A stretch of 35,021 bases of DNA from Cyanobacteria bacterium MH1_Bin12. GTDB lineage: Bacteria; Cyanobacteriota; Cyanobacteriia; Cyanobacteriales; Cyanobacteriaceae. The stretch is taken from NCBI GenBank assembly GCA_011088145.1, contig JAALKG010000011.1, positions 1 to 35,021 of the forward strand, written 5' to 3'. Positions 9,509 to 17,070 of this stretch are shown in pieces (within the stretch, counting starts at the first letter, position 1; each line of letters starts with the position of its first letter). A program made the position numbers and the translations under genes. Under the pieces are notes generated by a model. That model saw only the letters and a program-made list of their open reading frames with translations, was not told the DNA's origin and did not search any database.

Positions 9509-9883
9509 TTAGTAAAAAGTATCTAAATCAAGAGATTTAGAACCACCTTCTAATAATTGAACTATCAATTTCTTCAGCTGACTCCAAACTAATCCTGCGG
9601 TTAAGAGGGTTAAAGGCCCGGCTAAACCAAAAGATATTGCTCTGTTATAGAGAAAAATTTCTAAACCTGCAGCCAAAAAGACACAAATACCAACGCAAAT
9701 ACCAAAAAAAGGTAATAAAAAGCGTGACATTTGGGATAAATCTGTAGGCTTACTTTTTTGAACATCTTTTTGCCATTGTTTAACCTGTTGTTTTAAAGTT
9801 GCATCAAAAGCTAAACCACAGGTAATACCGATAAAAAATCCAAAAAACAATAAACCCAGAGGAGGTTGTGGTAAATAATACAT
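9509..9883 (-). CDS. Conserved-type membrane protein, function unknown
   Basis: The 124 residues carry hydrophobic segments at about 8-27 (GLLFFGFFIGITCGLAF), 57-77 (FLLPFFGICVGICVFLAAG) and 84-103, with a basic cytoplasmic loop KQQVKQWQKDVQKSK between the first two. I recognise no family with certainty. The gene is convergent with ycf34, only 24 bases apart, and is followed upstream by a 289-base gap containing repeat B and a palindrome. Start ATG at 9881-9883 with no obvious ribosome binding site. Confidence 0.65.
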   Translation of the reverse strand: MYYLPQPPLGLLFFGFFIGITCGLAFDATLKQQVKQWQKDVQKSKPTDLSQMSRFLLPFFGICVGICVFLAAGLEIFLYNRAISFGLAGPLTLLTAGLVWSQLKKLIVQLLEGGSKSLDLDTFY

Positions 9884-10042
9884 ACTTTAAAGTGAATAAT
9901 ATAATTTAATAACTATTTGTTACAAAATATTAACACTATTCGTACTCAAGATAATAGTTAAAGCTGGCTGAAAAAGTTCGATTTAAAGAGTTAGGATTCA
10001 CAATTGAGGAGTTACCAAGTCATTTAAAGTGATTGAAGTCTG

Positions 10043-10100
10043 GTAGTCCTTCAAGTTTGAAATGATAGATTATGGTAGCAAGGGGAGAAGGGAGAAAAGC
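10043..10100. repeat. Dispersed repeat B, copy 2
   Basis: Matches 4303-4357 with a few substitutions and one extra A (gtagcaaggggagaaggg). It lies upstream of the 9509-9883 gene and downstream of rbfA, and it runs directly into the palindrome at 10105. Confidence 0.7.
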
Positions 10101-10104
10101 TTCG

Positions 10105-10133
10105 GTAGTGACGTGGCATTGCTACGTCACTAC
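10105..10133. terminator. Palindromic repeat downstream of rbfA, possible terminator
   Basis: Arms gtagtgacgtggc and gctacgtcactac pair over 13 bases with one mismatch around a 3-base loop. This is a dispersed cyanobacterial palindrome type, and here it follows the rbfA stop by 40 bases. Confidence 0.5.
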
Positions 10134-10172
10134 AGTACATCAATAATTCTCAATTTTATTGACCCTTTATAA

Positions 10173-10553
10173 TTATTCTTCTTCCACAATAGTCGAAGGA
10201 GTAGAAGGGGTAATTCGCTCGATTAATTTAATTAATTGATCACCTTTTTCTAAAGAAGTGTCTTGAATAAAACGAATTTCAGGAGTATGACGAAGGCGAA
10301 TTTTTTGACCTAAAGATTTTCTCACAAAAGAAGTACAAGCTTTTAAACCTTCCATCGTTTCTTTTTTGGCGGCATCTGTACCATAAATACTGACAAATAC
10401 TTTCGCATGTTGTAAATCTCCAGATACTTCCACTTGGGTAATACTTACCATACCTGAACCGACCCTATCATCTTTAATTTCGCTAATTAACATTAGACTA
10501 ATTTCTCTTTTTATCAAAGAAGATATTTTTTCTAGACGACGAATATTTGCCAT
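10173..10553 (-). CDS. rbfA: Ribosome-binding factor A (30S maturation)
   Basis: RbfA binds immature 30S subunits and helps 16S rRNA processing, notably in the cold. I set the start at the ATG of [19 protein letters not shown], the usual family N terminus, giving 126 residues; the ORF-track TTG would add MTQKFK. The KH-like fold is recognisable: [23 protein letters not shown] at about 35-60 and [17 protein letters not shown] near 90-108. The short acidic tail is typical. The ycf33-type gene lies 126 bases upstream on the same strand, a pairing I recall from other cyanobacteria. Confidence 0.95.
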   Translation of the reverse strand: MANIRRLEKISSLIKREISLMLISEIKDDRVGSGMVSITQVEVSGDLQHAKVFVSIYGTDAAKKETMEGLKACTSFVRKSLGQKIRLRHTPEIRFIQDTSLEKGDQLIKLIERITPSTPSTIVEEE

Positions 10554-10679
10554 TTTAAATTTTTGAGTCAATAATAAAGTTTATTTATAACGTTTCCCAG
10601 ATTCATTGGATATAGACGAATTCTGAGGGTTGTTATTTATATATAGTCAATTAAGAATGAATATCCATTAGCATTCTGA

Positions 10680-10883
10680 CTAAACGGCACCTAATCCTAA
10701 CATTGCTTTTAGAGTGAAGTAAAGGAAGCAAAAACTACCGACTAAAAAACCACATAAAGCAGTCGCTGTCACAGGATTTTTAAACCATGGTTTAATTTTT
10801 TCCCAAAAGAAGATAAAAATTCCTAAGGCTAAACTAATCATGTAGCGGGGGTAACGTAAAACATTTTCAAAAAAACCATTCAT
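10680..10883 (-). CDS. ycf33: DUF751 / Ycf33 family small membrane protein
   Basis: The 67-residue protein begins MNGFFENVLRYPRYMIS and has two membrane helices at about residues 14-29 and 40-62, separated by EKIKPWFKNPVTA. This is the pattern of the DUF751 family, the cyanobacterial counterpart of the plastid ycf33 gene, whose function is not known. It lies upstream of rbfA on the same strand and is divergent from the TauE pseudogene 88 bases away. Confidence 0.82.
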   Translation of the reverse strand: MNGFFENVLRYPRYMISLALGIFIFFWEKIKPWFKNPVTATALCGFLVGSFCFLYFTLKAMLGLGAV

Positions 10884-10971
10884 AATTATTAAATATTTTA
10901 TCTAAGTATTTATTCAGTTATATTTTAAGTCATCAGAATCATTTTTTTCTTCAGAAATTGATTAAATTTCT

Positions 10972-11739
10972 ATGGATTTCAATTGGTTATTATTCATTTT
11001 CATCGGTTTTATTTCTGGTGGTTTAGCTGGTTTATTGGGAATAGGTGGTGGAATTGTTTTAGTTAGTTCTTTACAGGCTATCGGTTTTAGCTATTCAGAA
11101 GCGATCGCAACTAGTAGTTTGGCAATTATCATCACCTCTTTTGCTGGTAGTTATCAAAATGTGCTCATGGGTTATCTCAACATCAAAAAAGTTATAACCT
11201 TAGCTTTCCCAGCAATGATTGCTAGTCTAATAGGAACTACTTTAGTAAGTATTATAGCAGAAAAAATATTACAATTTTGCTTCGGTTTATTATTATTAAT
11301 TAATATTTATTTGACCTATTTAAAACAAAGTAAATTACCTCAAAATAATGATCAAAAAAAGATTAAAATCAATCAAAATTTAGCTATTTTATTTACAGGA
11401 AGTTGAGCAGGAATTTTAGCAGGTATATTTGGTGTCGGTGGAGGCTTAATTTTAGTTCCATTTCAAATGATTTTCTTAAATGAAAAAATCAAACCAGCAA
11501 TTCAAACTAGTTTAGGTGCGATCGTTTTTACTTCTATTTTTGCTAGTATTGGTCATTACCACAACGGAAATATACTCTTTATCCCTGGTATCTTAGTTGG
11601 GATTGGAGGTTTAATTGGGGTACAAATTAGTACCAGATTTCTACCTAAAATACCCGATAAAAATGTACAACTGCTATTTAATACTTTGTTAATTTTATTA
11701 GCAAACTATTCATTTTATTTATCTTTTAATAATAGTTAA
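10972..11739 (+). pseudogene. TauE/SafE family permease interrupted by one in-frame TGA
   Basis: Two ORF-track lines (10972-11406 and 11467-11739) are halves of one 256-codon frame. Codon 145 at 11404-11406 is TGA; the frame continues without a shift as AGILAGIFGVGGGLILVPFQ. TauE/SafE proteins are anion permeases built from two homologous halves, each starting with a glycine-rich motif: GGLAGLLGIGGGIVLV near residue 15 and the copy just after the stop. The stop therefore falls at the entrance of the second half, where TGG (Trp) or a similar sense codon is expected. All eight or so membrane segments are otherwise intact, so the lesion looks recent. A sequencing error is possible. A half-length product would be unlikely to work. 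Confidence 0.88.
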
Positions 11740-12027
11740 ATTTTTCTTGTTGATAAATTAGGGAATTTTAACAGGACGAGGAGCATCAGGAATAGGAACT
11801 AAATGAATAAATTAGATTGTTTTATCGCGACAAATTCATGGATAGGAATTTGGGGCGAACGATTTGATTCTGTCATTATGATGTTATTTGATATAAATAG
11901 TTTAGTAACCTACAATGGTGGACAATAAGACTTTCCTCTCGCAGGATAGAATTTACTTAAAATAATAAAATATTTTTTAATATAAATTAAATTAATTAGA
12001 GTTTTTCACCAAAGTTCAAGACTTTTT
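11740..12027. other. Gap with a weak 41-codon ORF
   Basis: An ATG at 11803, preceded by AGGA, opens a frame to a TAA at 11926-11928 reading NSWIGIWGERFDSVIMMLF in the middle. The minus strand also shows short open pieces (VPIPDAPRPVKIP) broken by stops, which suggests remains of an older gene. I do not recognise either. The start of the HTH gene follows an AT-rich leader. Confidence 0.3.
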
Positions 12028-12639
12028 ATGAAAAATACCAATGATAATTATATATCATCCATTTTACATCAATGGATGACTCAAGCCCAGATTAATAACT
12101 ATGGAGAATTAAGTAGTTTAGCTGGAGTATCCTTGTTGCAATTTTATCGTTTAAAAAATGGTTTATTGGACAGTACTCCTTTAGGAATTTTAAAAAAAAT
12201 TGCTGATGGTTTAAATATTTCTGTTCATACCCTAATCGATGATTTAAGCGAGAATAAAAATCTATCATCATCAGATATTGAACAGATAGAGTCAAATCTC
12301 AAATGGGAATATCAACAAGAAGCAATTTCTATTTTAGAGTCATTAATATTGCAGTTACCGACATTTACTCATGCCGTTGAAAATAATTCTAATTTACCTG
12401 CGAGCAAACTAATACCTTTACTTGAACCATTAAAGGAATTATTATCCCAATGGGATATTGAAACCATTGGCAATGTAGGAGAGATAGTTTCTTATAATCC
12501 TCAAGAACATGAGTTAATGGACAATAATAATAATTTGGATAAGATAGAAACACAATCAGTCAAAATACGTTATGTTGGCTATCGACACCAAGATAAATTA
12601 CTTTATCGTGCTAAAGTTTGTTCTGTTCTCGAACCATAA
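12028..12639 (+). CDS. XRE-type helix-turn-helix protein with GrpE-like C-terminal segment
   Basis: Residues 20-75 form a Cro/CI-type DNA-binding domain (YGELSSLAGVSLLQFYRLKNG, then LGILKKIADGLNISVHTLIDDL). A helical middle follows, with LEPLKELLSQWDIETIGNVGE near residues 130-155. The end, VSYNPQEHELM...VKIRYVGYRHQDKLLYRAKV, resembles the beta domain with which GrpE contacts DnaK. The combination recurs in cyanobacterial proteins as I remember them. The real cofactor role is unproven: the piece is shorter than GrpE and lacks its long dimer helix. Start ATG 12028, no clear ribosome binding site. A regulator whose activity is tied to chaperones is one inference; a simple repressor is another. 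Confidence 0.7.
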   Translation: MKNTNDNYISSILHQWMTQAQINNYGELSSLAGVSLLQFYRLKNGLLDSTPLGILKKIADGLNISVHTLIDDLSENKNLSSSDIEQIESNLKWEYQQEAISILESLILQLPTFTHAVENNSNLPASKLIPLLEPLKELLSQWDIETIGNVGEIVSYNPQEHELMDNNNNLDKIETQSVKIRYVGYRHQDKLLYRAKVCSVLEP

Positions 12640-12722
12640 AATACTTGTTTGATAATCGTTTTCAGTTAATCATCTACCGTCGATAAATCTGAAAAATGCT
12701 ATAAATTAATTATTTATCCAAA

Positions 12723-13046
12723 ATGACATTAACTCCAACTCACAATCTAGAAATTCTGACTATGGGTTTTCATGCCTTATCTGATAATATTCGTTTACAA
12801 GTTTTAGATTTGTTACGTACTAGGGAATTGTGCGTTTGTGAAATTACCCAAATACTTGATATTCCTCAATCAAAATTATCTTTTCATTTAAAAACTCTTC
12901 GTGAAACAAACTTAGTCAACAGTCGTCAACAAGGACGTTGGACGTATTACAGTTTGAATTTATCTCAATTAGTTATCCTCGAACAATATTTGGCAGAATT
13001 TAGACGTTCGACAATTTTATCTCCAACTCGTGTTTGTGAAGAGTAA
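12723..13046 (+). CDS. arsR: ArsR-type metalloregulatory repressor
   Basis: A 107-residue winged-helix repressor of the ArsR/SmtB family. The recognition region shows HALSDNIRLQVLDLLRTRELCVCEI, then IPQSKLSFHLKTLRETNLVNSRQQGRWTYYSLN. Cysteines 37 and 39 (ELCVCE) form the alpha-3 arsenite/antimonite or soft-metal site of ArsR proper. The alpha-5 zinc ligands (DxH...HxxE) seen in the SmtB-type protein of this window are absent. Arsenite sensing is therefore likelier than zinc sensing. No arsenic-resistance gene is next to it, so its target is unknown. Start ATG at 12723. Confidence 0.85.
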   Translation: MTLTPTHNLEILTMGFHALSDNIRLQVLDLLRTRELCVCEITQILDIPQSKLSFHLKTLRETNLVNSRQQGRWTYYSLNLSQLVILEQYLAEFRRSTILSPTRVCEE

Positions 13047-13126
13047 ATAGAAATTGGGGAAAAAGTAATAAATAGACTGATGATGATGAATTTAGAATGT
13101 AGAAACAAGAAATTAATTAAGCTTAT

Positions 13127-13516
13127 TTAAGTTAATAGTTGACGACGTTTTTGTTCAAATTCATATTCAGAAATTAAACCTTCTTGACGTAATTTTTCTA
13201 GTTCTCTTAAGGCTGTTGCTATTTCGTTCATTTGTTGTGCAGGTAATGTGTTTTGATTGTTAGCAACTATTAAATGAGGATTAAAGCGTTGATCAAATCG
13301 TTGTTGATTTTGAGCTAAGTATAAGACTATATCGATCGCACAAGCAATTCTGCCCATGGGATTTTGCCAACCAATAACGAAGTAAATAATACCCCATAGA
13401 GGCTGACCTAAATAAAACTTATGTAAACCAGCAAGGGGAATAGAAGTAACTGCACCTAGTAAAGCTAAACTAACAGCAAATATTTTCTTTTTTGGTTTTG
13501 TCGTTGAATTGTTCAT
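13127..13516 (-). CDS. TM2-domain membrane protein with C-terminal SHOCT motif
   Basis: The N-terminal half is a TM2 domain: a basic lead KPKKK, a first helix AVSLALLGAVTSIPLAG, the hallmark GLHKFYLGQPLWGIIYFVIGW, then a second region IACAIDIVLYL. The end, ALRELEKLRQEGLISEYEFEQKRRQLL, is a SHOCT oligomerisation motif of about 30 residues. The protein is small (129) and anchored in a membrane, and the function is unknown. It is divergent from the DUF1825 gene. Start ATG at 13514-13516. Confidence 0.85.
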   Translation of the reverse strand: MNNSTTKPKKKIFAVSLALLGAVTSIPLAGLHKFYLGQPLWGIIYFVIGWQNPMGRIACAIDIVLYLAQNQQRFDQRFNPHLIVANNQNTLPAQQMNEIATALRELEKLRQEGLISEYEFEQKRRQLLT

Positions 13517-13635
13517 GATTCTCTGTTTACGGAAATCCGTATGTGGTTCACAATCAGGATAATCTTATAATTGAGTTGGGCGAAACCGACTTTTTTTTAA
13601 ATATAATAAGCATATATTATCAGCAAGGTGTAAAT

Positions 13636-13950
13636 ATGGGATTTTTTGATTCAGAAGTGGTGCAACAGGAAGCCAAACAACTTTTTCAGGATTATCAATC
13701 TTTAATTCAGCTAGGTGGAGAATTTGGTAAATTCGATCGACAAGGGAAACAAATCTTTATTGATAAAATGGAAAATATGATGGAAAGATACAAAATTTTC
13801 ATGAAAAGATTTGAATTGTCCGACGATTTCACCGCTAAAATGACCGTCGAACAATTAAAAACTCAGTTAAGTCAATTTGGAACTACCCCAGAGCAAATGT
13901 TTCAACAAATGAATATGACTCTCGAAAGAATGAAAAAAGAAATCGAATAA
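13636..13950 (+). CDS. DUF1825 family protein (conserved in cyanobacteria)
   Basis: I place the start at the ATG at 13636, with AAGGTG six bases upstream; the ORF track begins 31 codons earlier, in sequence without similarity. The 104-residue product MGFFDSEVVQQEAKQLFQDYQ is helical and charged, with MENMMERYKIFMKRFELSDDF in the middle and a methionine-rich end (MFQQMNMTLERMKKEIE). This is the DUF1825 pattern, restricted to cyanobacteria as far as I know, soluble and of unknown function. Confidence 0.88.
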   Translation: MGFFDSEVVQQEAKQLFQDYQSLIQLGGEFGKFDRQGKQIFIDKMENMMERYKIFMKRFELSDDFTAKMTVEQLKTQLSQFGTTPEQMFQQMNMTLERMKKEIE

Positions 13951-14072
13951 GAACAGAAATTATCTATTTAGTTCGGTTTTACTCCCAACAGAATAATTGC
14001 GGAAACTGGTACATTGTAATTGTCGCCAATGATTATTAATCAAACCAGACTAAAAATTAGAGGTTAAAAGTT

Positions 14073-14417
14073 ATGAATTATAAATCTAACCGTAATACTA
14101 AATTTTTGAATCAAAAACACAGAGAGAATAATTTTCTACAGTATATTCAATCTCTTAGTCGAGATACAATCACTCACCTATCTAAACCTAATTCTCCAGA
14201 AATTCTTCAGGTAATGGAACACAACATTATTGGTATGTTGGGTAATTTACCTTCTGACAACTTTAATGTGATGATTAATACTAGTCGAGAAAAGTTAGGT
14301 AAGCTATTAATTTCAGCGATGATGAGTGGCTATTTTCTACGTAATGCTGAACAAAGAATGGATTTTGAAAAAGCATTATTAATTACAAATCCAGAGGATG
14401 AACAACAAGATGATTAA
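14073..14417 (+). CDS. DUF760 family protein (cyanobacteria and plants)
   Basis: The 114 residues contain the DUF760 core: FLQYIQSLSRDTITHLSKP, SPEILQVMEHNIIGMLGNLP and SREKLGKLLISAMMSGYFLRNAEQRM. Members occur in cyanobacteria and plastid-targeted plant proteins; the molecular role is not established. The protein is soluble and all-helical. Start ATG at 14073 after GAGGTTAAAAGTT, a usable ribosome binding site. It lies 122 bases after the DUF1825 gene on the same strand. Confidence 0.88.
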   Translation: MNYKSNRNTKFLNQKHRENNFLQYIQSLSRDTITHLSKPNSPEILQVMEHNIIGMLGNLPSDNFNVMINTSREKLGKLLISAMMSGYFLRNAEQRMDFEKALLITNPEDEQQDD

Positions 14418-14590
14418 TCTCTAGAATAAATTCTGAAATTATGTGGTGCTATAAAGAATCGTTCAGATGAAAAAATTATATAGTGAAGCATAGATAAATG
14501 ATCTAATAACTTATTGAAAACCATTGAAGTTCAAGTTCTGGTTAACAAATTCATGACCATGAATCGGTTTCGGTGAGAACAATAAATGAA

Positions 14591-15715
14591 TTAAAGTATT
14601 TTGGGTATTGTGATGCTAAAAGTACTACCAACCCCTAGCTTGCTGTGGACTTCTATATGACCATCATGTAAATCGACACAACGTTTGACGATCGTCAGTC
14701 CTAATCCTGTTCCTTGAATATTATCAGAATTACTAGCTCGAGTAAAAGGTTCAAATAAATAAGGTAAATCTTCAGCAGGTATACCAACACCTGAGTCTTT
14801 AATTTTAAAAGAAATTTCTGTGTTTGTCGAAACAAGCTCAAGGAGAATTTGACCCCCTTCAGGAGAATATTTTATGGCATTAGAGAAAAGATTTGTGAGT
14901 ACATGCCACAACAGATGTTTATCAACTAAACCAATACATTCTTGTTGATGTTCAAATTGAAACTGATATTTTTCTCCCGAACCAAATTGTAAGGTTTGAA
15001 TCAAGTCTTGGCAAAAATCGACTATGTCCACTGAAGTTGGCTTCAATTCAATCACGGTGTTTTCCGTACGAGCCATAGTCAAAATATCTTCTAATAATAA
15101 ATTAATATTTTTCGCCGCTTCTTCTATATAATTAAAAGCTTTATTTACTTGTTCAGGAGAACATCGATTGTTAACACTACAATTTCGTAGTAGTTGAGTC
15201 CAGCCGATAATATTAGTTAAAGGATTACGAAATTCATGAACTGCCATGGAGAGATATTCAGATTTTAGTTGTTCGGTTTCTTCTATTTGAGTGGAAGAAG
15301 ATTGAATATTGGTAAGAGTTTCTGGTTTTATTTTCTGTTCTAATTCATGACGAGAAAGAGACATTTCAATGTTAGCTTGAAGTTCTTTTACTCGAAAGGG
15401 TTTTAGTCAATACCCAAAAGGTTTAGTTACCTTTGCTCTATTCAAAGTATCGTCGTCTGCATAAGCTGTCAAATAAATTACGGGTATATTAAATTGAGTT
15501 TGAATATGTTCTACTGCCTCAATACCGTCCATCTTCCCTTGAAGCATTATATCCATTAAAATTAAGTGGGGTTGTTGTTTTTTGGTTATTGCGATCGCAT
15601 CTTCCCCTGAGGCTACTATTCCTATCACTGTATAACCAATCTTCTCCAACTTACTAGCAATATCTTCAGCTATAATTGCTTCATCTTCAACAATGAGAAT
15701 TTCAATGAAAGACAT
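14591..15715 (-). pseudogene. Receiver-histidine kinase gene interrupted by one in-frame TGA
   Basis: ORF-track lines 15407-15715 and 14591-15364 are parts of one 375-codon frame. The first 102 codons are a receiver domain (IEILIVEDEAIIAEDIA, LILMDIML with the phospho-acceptor Asp, YLTAYAD). Codon 103 is TGA at 15407-15409, between PFGY and LKPFRVKELQANIE, exactly at the conserved KPF loop. The frame then continues into a kinase: HEFRNPLTNIIGW (phospho-His), an N box, DSGVGIPAEDLPYLFEPF and GTGLGLTIVKR. The stop probably replaces Leu or Ile. The truncated receiver lacks its conserved lysine; the kinase half could only be made from an internal ATG (MSLSRHELEQ) without a good ribosome binding site. 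Confidence 0.88.
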
Positions 15716-15718
15716 GTT

Positions 15719-15950
15719 TTAAACCCCTTTAGTTATATATATATATTGGGGAAAAGTAATTTTAAATATAGTACCAATACCCTTTTTACTATTAATCTTT
15801 AATATTCCTCTAATTTGCCATGTTAAAGCACGAATAAGCCTAAATCTATTACTAAACTAATTCCATTATACTGAACTTCAATGGATAACTTATCATCAAC
15901 CATAACAGAAAAATTGATTGAGATCATCTGAGTCAGTTGTTGAGGAAAAG
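15719..15950 (-). pseudogene. Remnant of a second histidine kinase (ATPase domain end)
   Basis: Just upstream of the receiver gene the minus strand encodes pieces of an HATPase domain in two frames: QMISINFSVMVDDKLSIEVQ and NGISLVIDLG, then after a frameshift LIRALTWQIRGILKINSKKG and TIFKITFP. These match the final part of HisKA_2-type kinases (L-x-LIRAL-x-QL-G-L-x-I-x-S). The stop of the remnant is three bases before the receiver ATG, as expected for a former kinase-regulator operon. The N-terminal part is gone; upstream sequence has stops in the frame. Confidence 0.75.
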
Positions 15951-16248
15951 TCTATTTAGGGCTTAGAGGACGTTTCAAAAGTATGATTCACTAGTGAAAA
16001 TGCCCCCTAGCTCCTAATTATGGCGGGGCTGTTTCATTTTCTAATTTGTCGTGAGAACAAGGTAATCGGTAATAGGTTTTGACGAAAAATGACAAATATC
16101 AAATTTTTATCTACTGGTCAAAAAACTTAGAGCCTAAAATCGACCTAAGCTTTATCCTATAAGATTTATCGATTGAATGTATCAAAGACTTTAAAACAGT
16201 CCTACCCAATTATGGGGGACTTTCTTCTCTTTTTTCCCCAAGCTATAA
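15951..16248. other. Gap with palindromic debris
   Basis: No gene is visible. The gap holds a stem gcccc...ggggc around 16002-16029, two related motifs cctaattatggcggg (about 16014) and cccaattatggggga (about 16205), and ctttatcctataag at 16150-16163, which recurs exactly at 33557-33570. It appears to be repeat debris between gun4 and the decayed kinase locus; the second motif may serve as the gun4 terminator. Confidence 0.45.
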
Positions 16249-16932
16249 CTATTTTTGCCAAGCGGGATGAGCAAATAAAGCATCAATAACTCTAACCCCT
16301 CTTAGTTGATTTGATAAAGGTAAATGCCCTATTGGAGCGCTTAAATCCCAAATAAATTCTTGAGGATATTTTGTCCATTTGTTACCTTCTTTCCACTTCA
16401 ATTTCGTCCATAATTGAGTATAGTTTTTACCTAAAGCTAACCATATCTGACGTTGAATTTTATAACCAAATTTTCCTTCTGAATATACTTGCCATAATAG
16501 ATCGATCGTCCCTAAATCGGCAATGGGAAACTTTTCGATTTCAGTAAAATAAACCCACTTTCTTGCGATCGCAGTTGTTCCCGCCAATTCACATAATTTC
16601 ACCCTAGTTAAAGCATCTGCCTCTTGAAATTTTTGCTCAACTAATAATTCTTGCAATTCTTGATAGTCTATATTTTTTTCTGAGTTTAAACTAACTAATC
16701 CATCGGGAAATTTTTGCTCTAAAAAATTATGATTTACTTGCTCATCGCTCTTTTTTAATTGAAGAAAAATTGTTCCTATGACAGTGTTCATTTCTCCCTC
16801 ATAAGAGTCTAGAAACTCTCTTAAAAATTGATATCCCTCTTCCCCCTCAGTAATTATTGTTTCAATTAAAGGAAGTTTATTTTTATCAGAAGTCTTAATA
16901 AATTTTTCTTTAAGAGTGTCTAACTCAATCAT
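16249..16932 (-). CDS. gun4: Gun4, porphyrin-binding activator of magnesium chelatase
   Basis: Gun4 binds protoporphyrin IX and Mg-protoporphyrin and stimulates Mg-chelatase (ChlH/I/D), the entry to chlorophyll synthesis. At 227 residues it has the two-part build of genuine Gun4: an N-terminal helical bundle (residues 1-85) and the GUN4 core from about 88 on (IDYQELQELLVEQKFQEAD, TRVKLCELAG, WVYFTEIEKFPIADLGTID, LWQVYSEGKFGYKIQR, FIWDLSAPIGHLPLSNQLRG). The core aligns closely, from memory, with Synechocystis Gun4, including the bundle that the many GUN4-domain kinases lack. Upstream on the same strand is a VTE6-like gene, also tied to chlorophyll and tocopherol metabolism. Confidence 0.96.
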   Translation of the reverse strand: MIELDTLKEKFIKTSDKNKLPLIETIITEGEEGYQFLREFLDSYEGEMNTVIGTIFLQLKKSDEQVNHNFLEQKFPDGLVSLNSEKNIDYQELQELLVEQKFQEADALTRVKLCELAGTTAIARKWVYFTEIEKFPIADLGTIDLLWQVYSEGKFGYKIQRQIWLALGKNYTQLWTKLKWKEGNKWTKYPQEFIWDLSAPIGHLPLSNQLRGVRVIDALFAHPAWQK

Positions 16933-17070
16933 TTTTATATTTTTTTATTATTATAAAATAAAGATATATATTCTTAATATAATATTTCTTATAAACCTTT
17001 TTATTTAGCAATTACTTCATTACAAGAAGTTGCCACCAAAAAACACGAATGATGTATCATTCATTGTCAA

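Noticed and set aside
9917-9940. HLR1-like site (RpaB binding) near gttacaaaatattaacac
   Set aside because: The second half-repeat has an extra base and does not fit the TTACA-type direct repeat; no high-light gene follows.
12092-12295. 67-residue ORF antisense to the HTH gene
   Set aside because: Shadow of a recognisable DNA-binding domain.
10972-15715. UGA recoding or selenocysteine as the reason for the in-frame TGA codons
   Set aside because: Intact genes in the window end in TGA (LCP gene, cca), the positions are not Cys/Sec sites of their families, and a third gene carries TAA and TAG instead.
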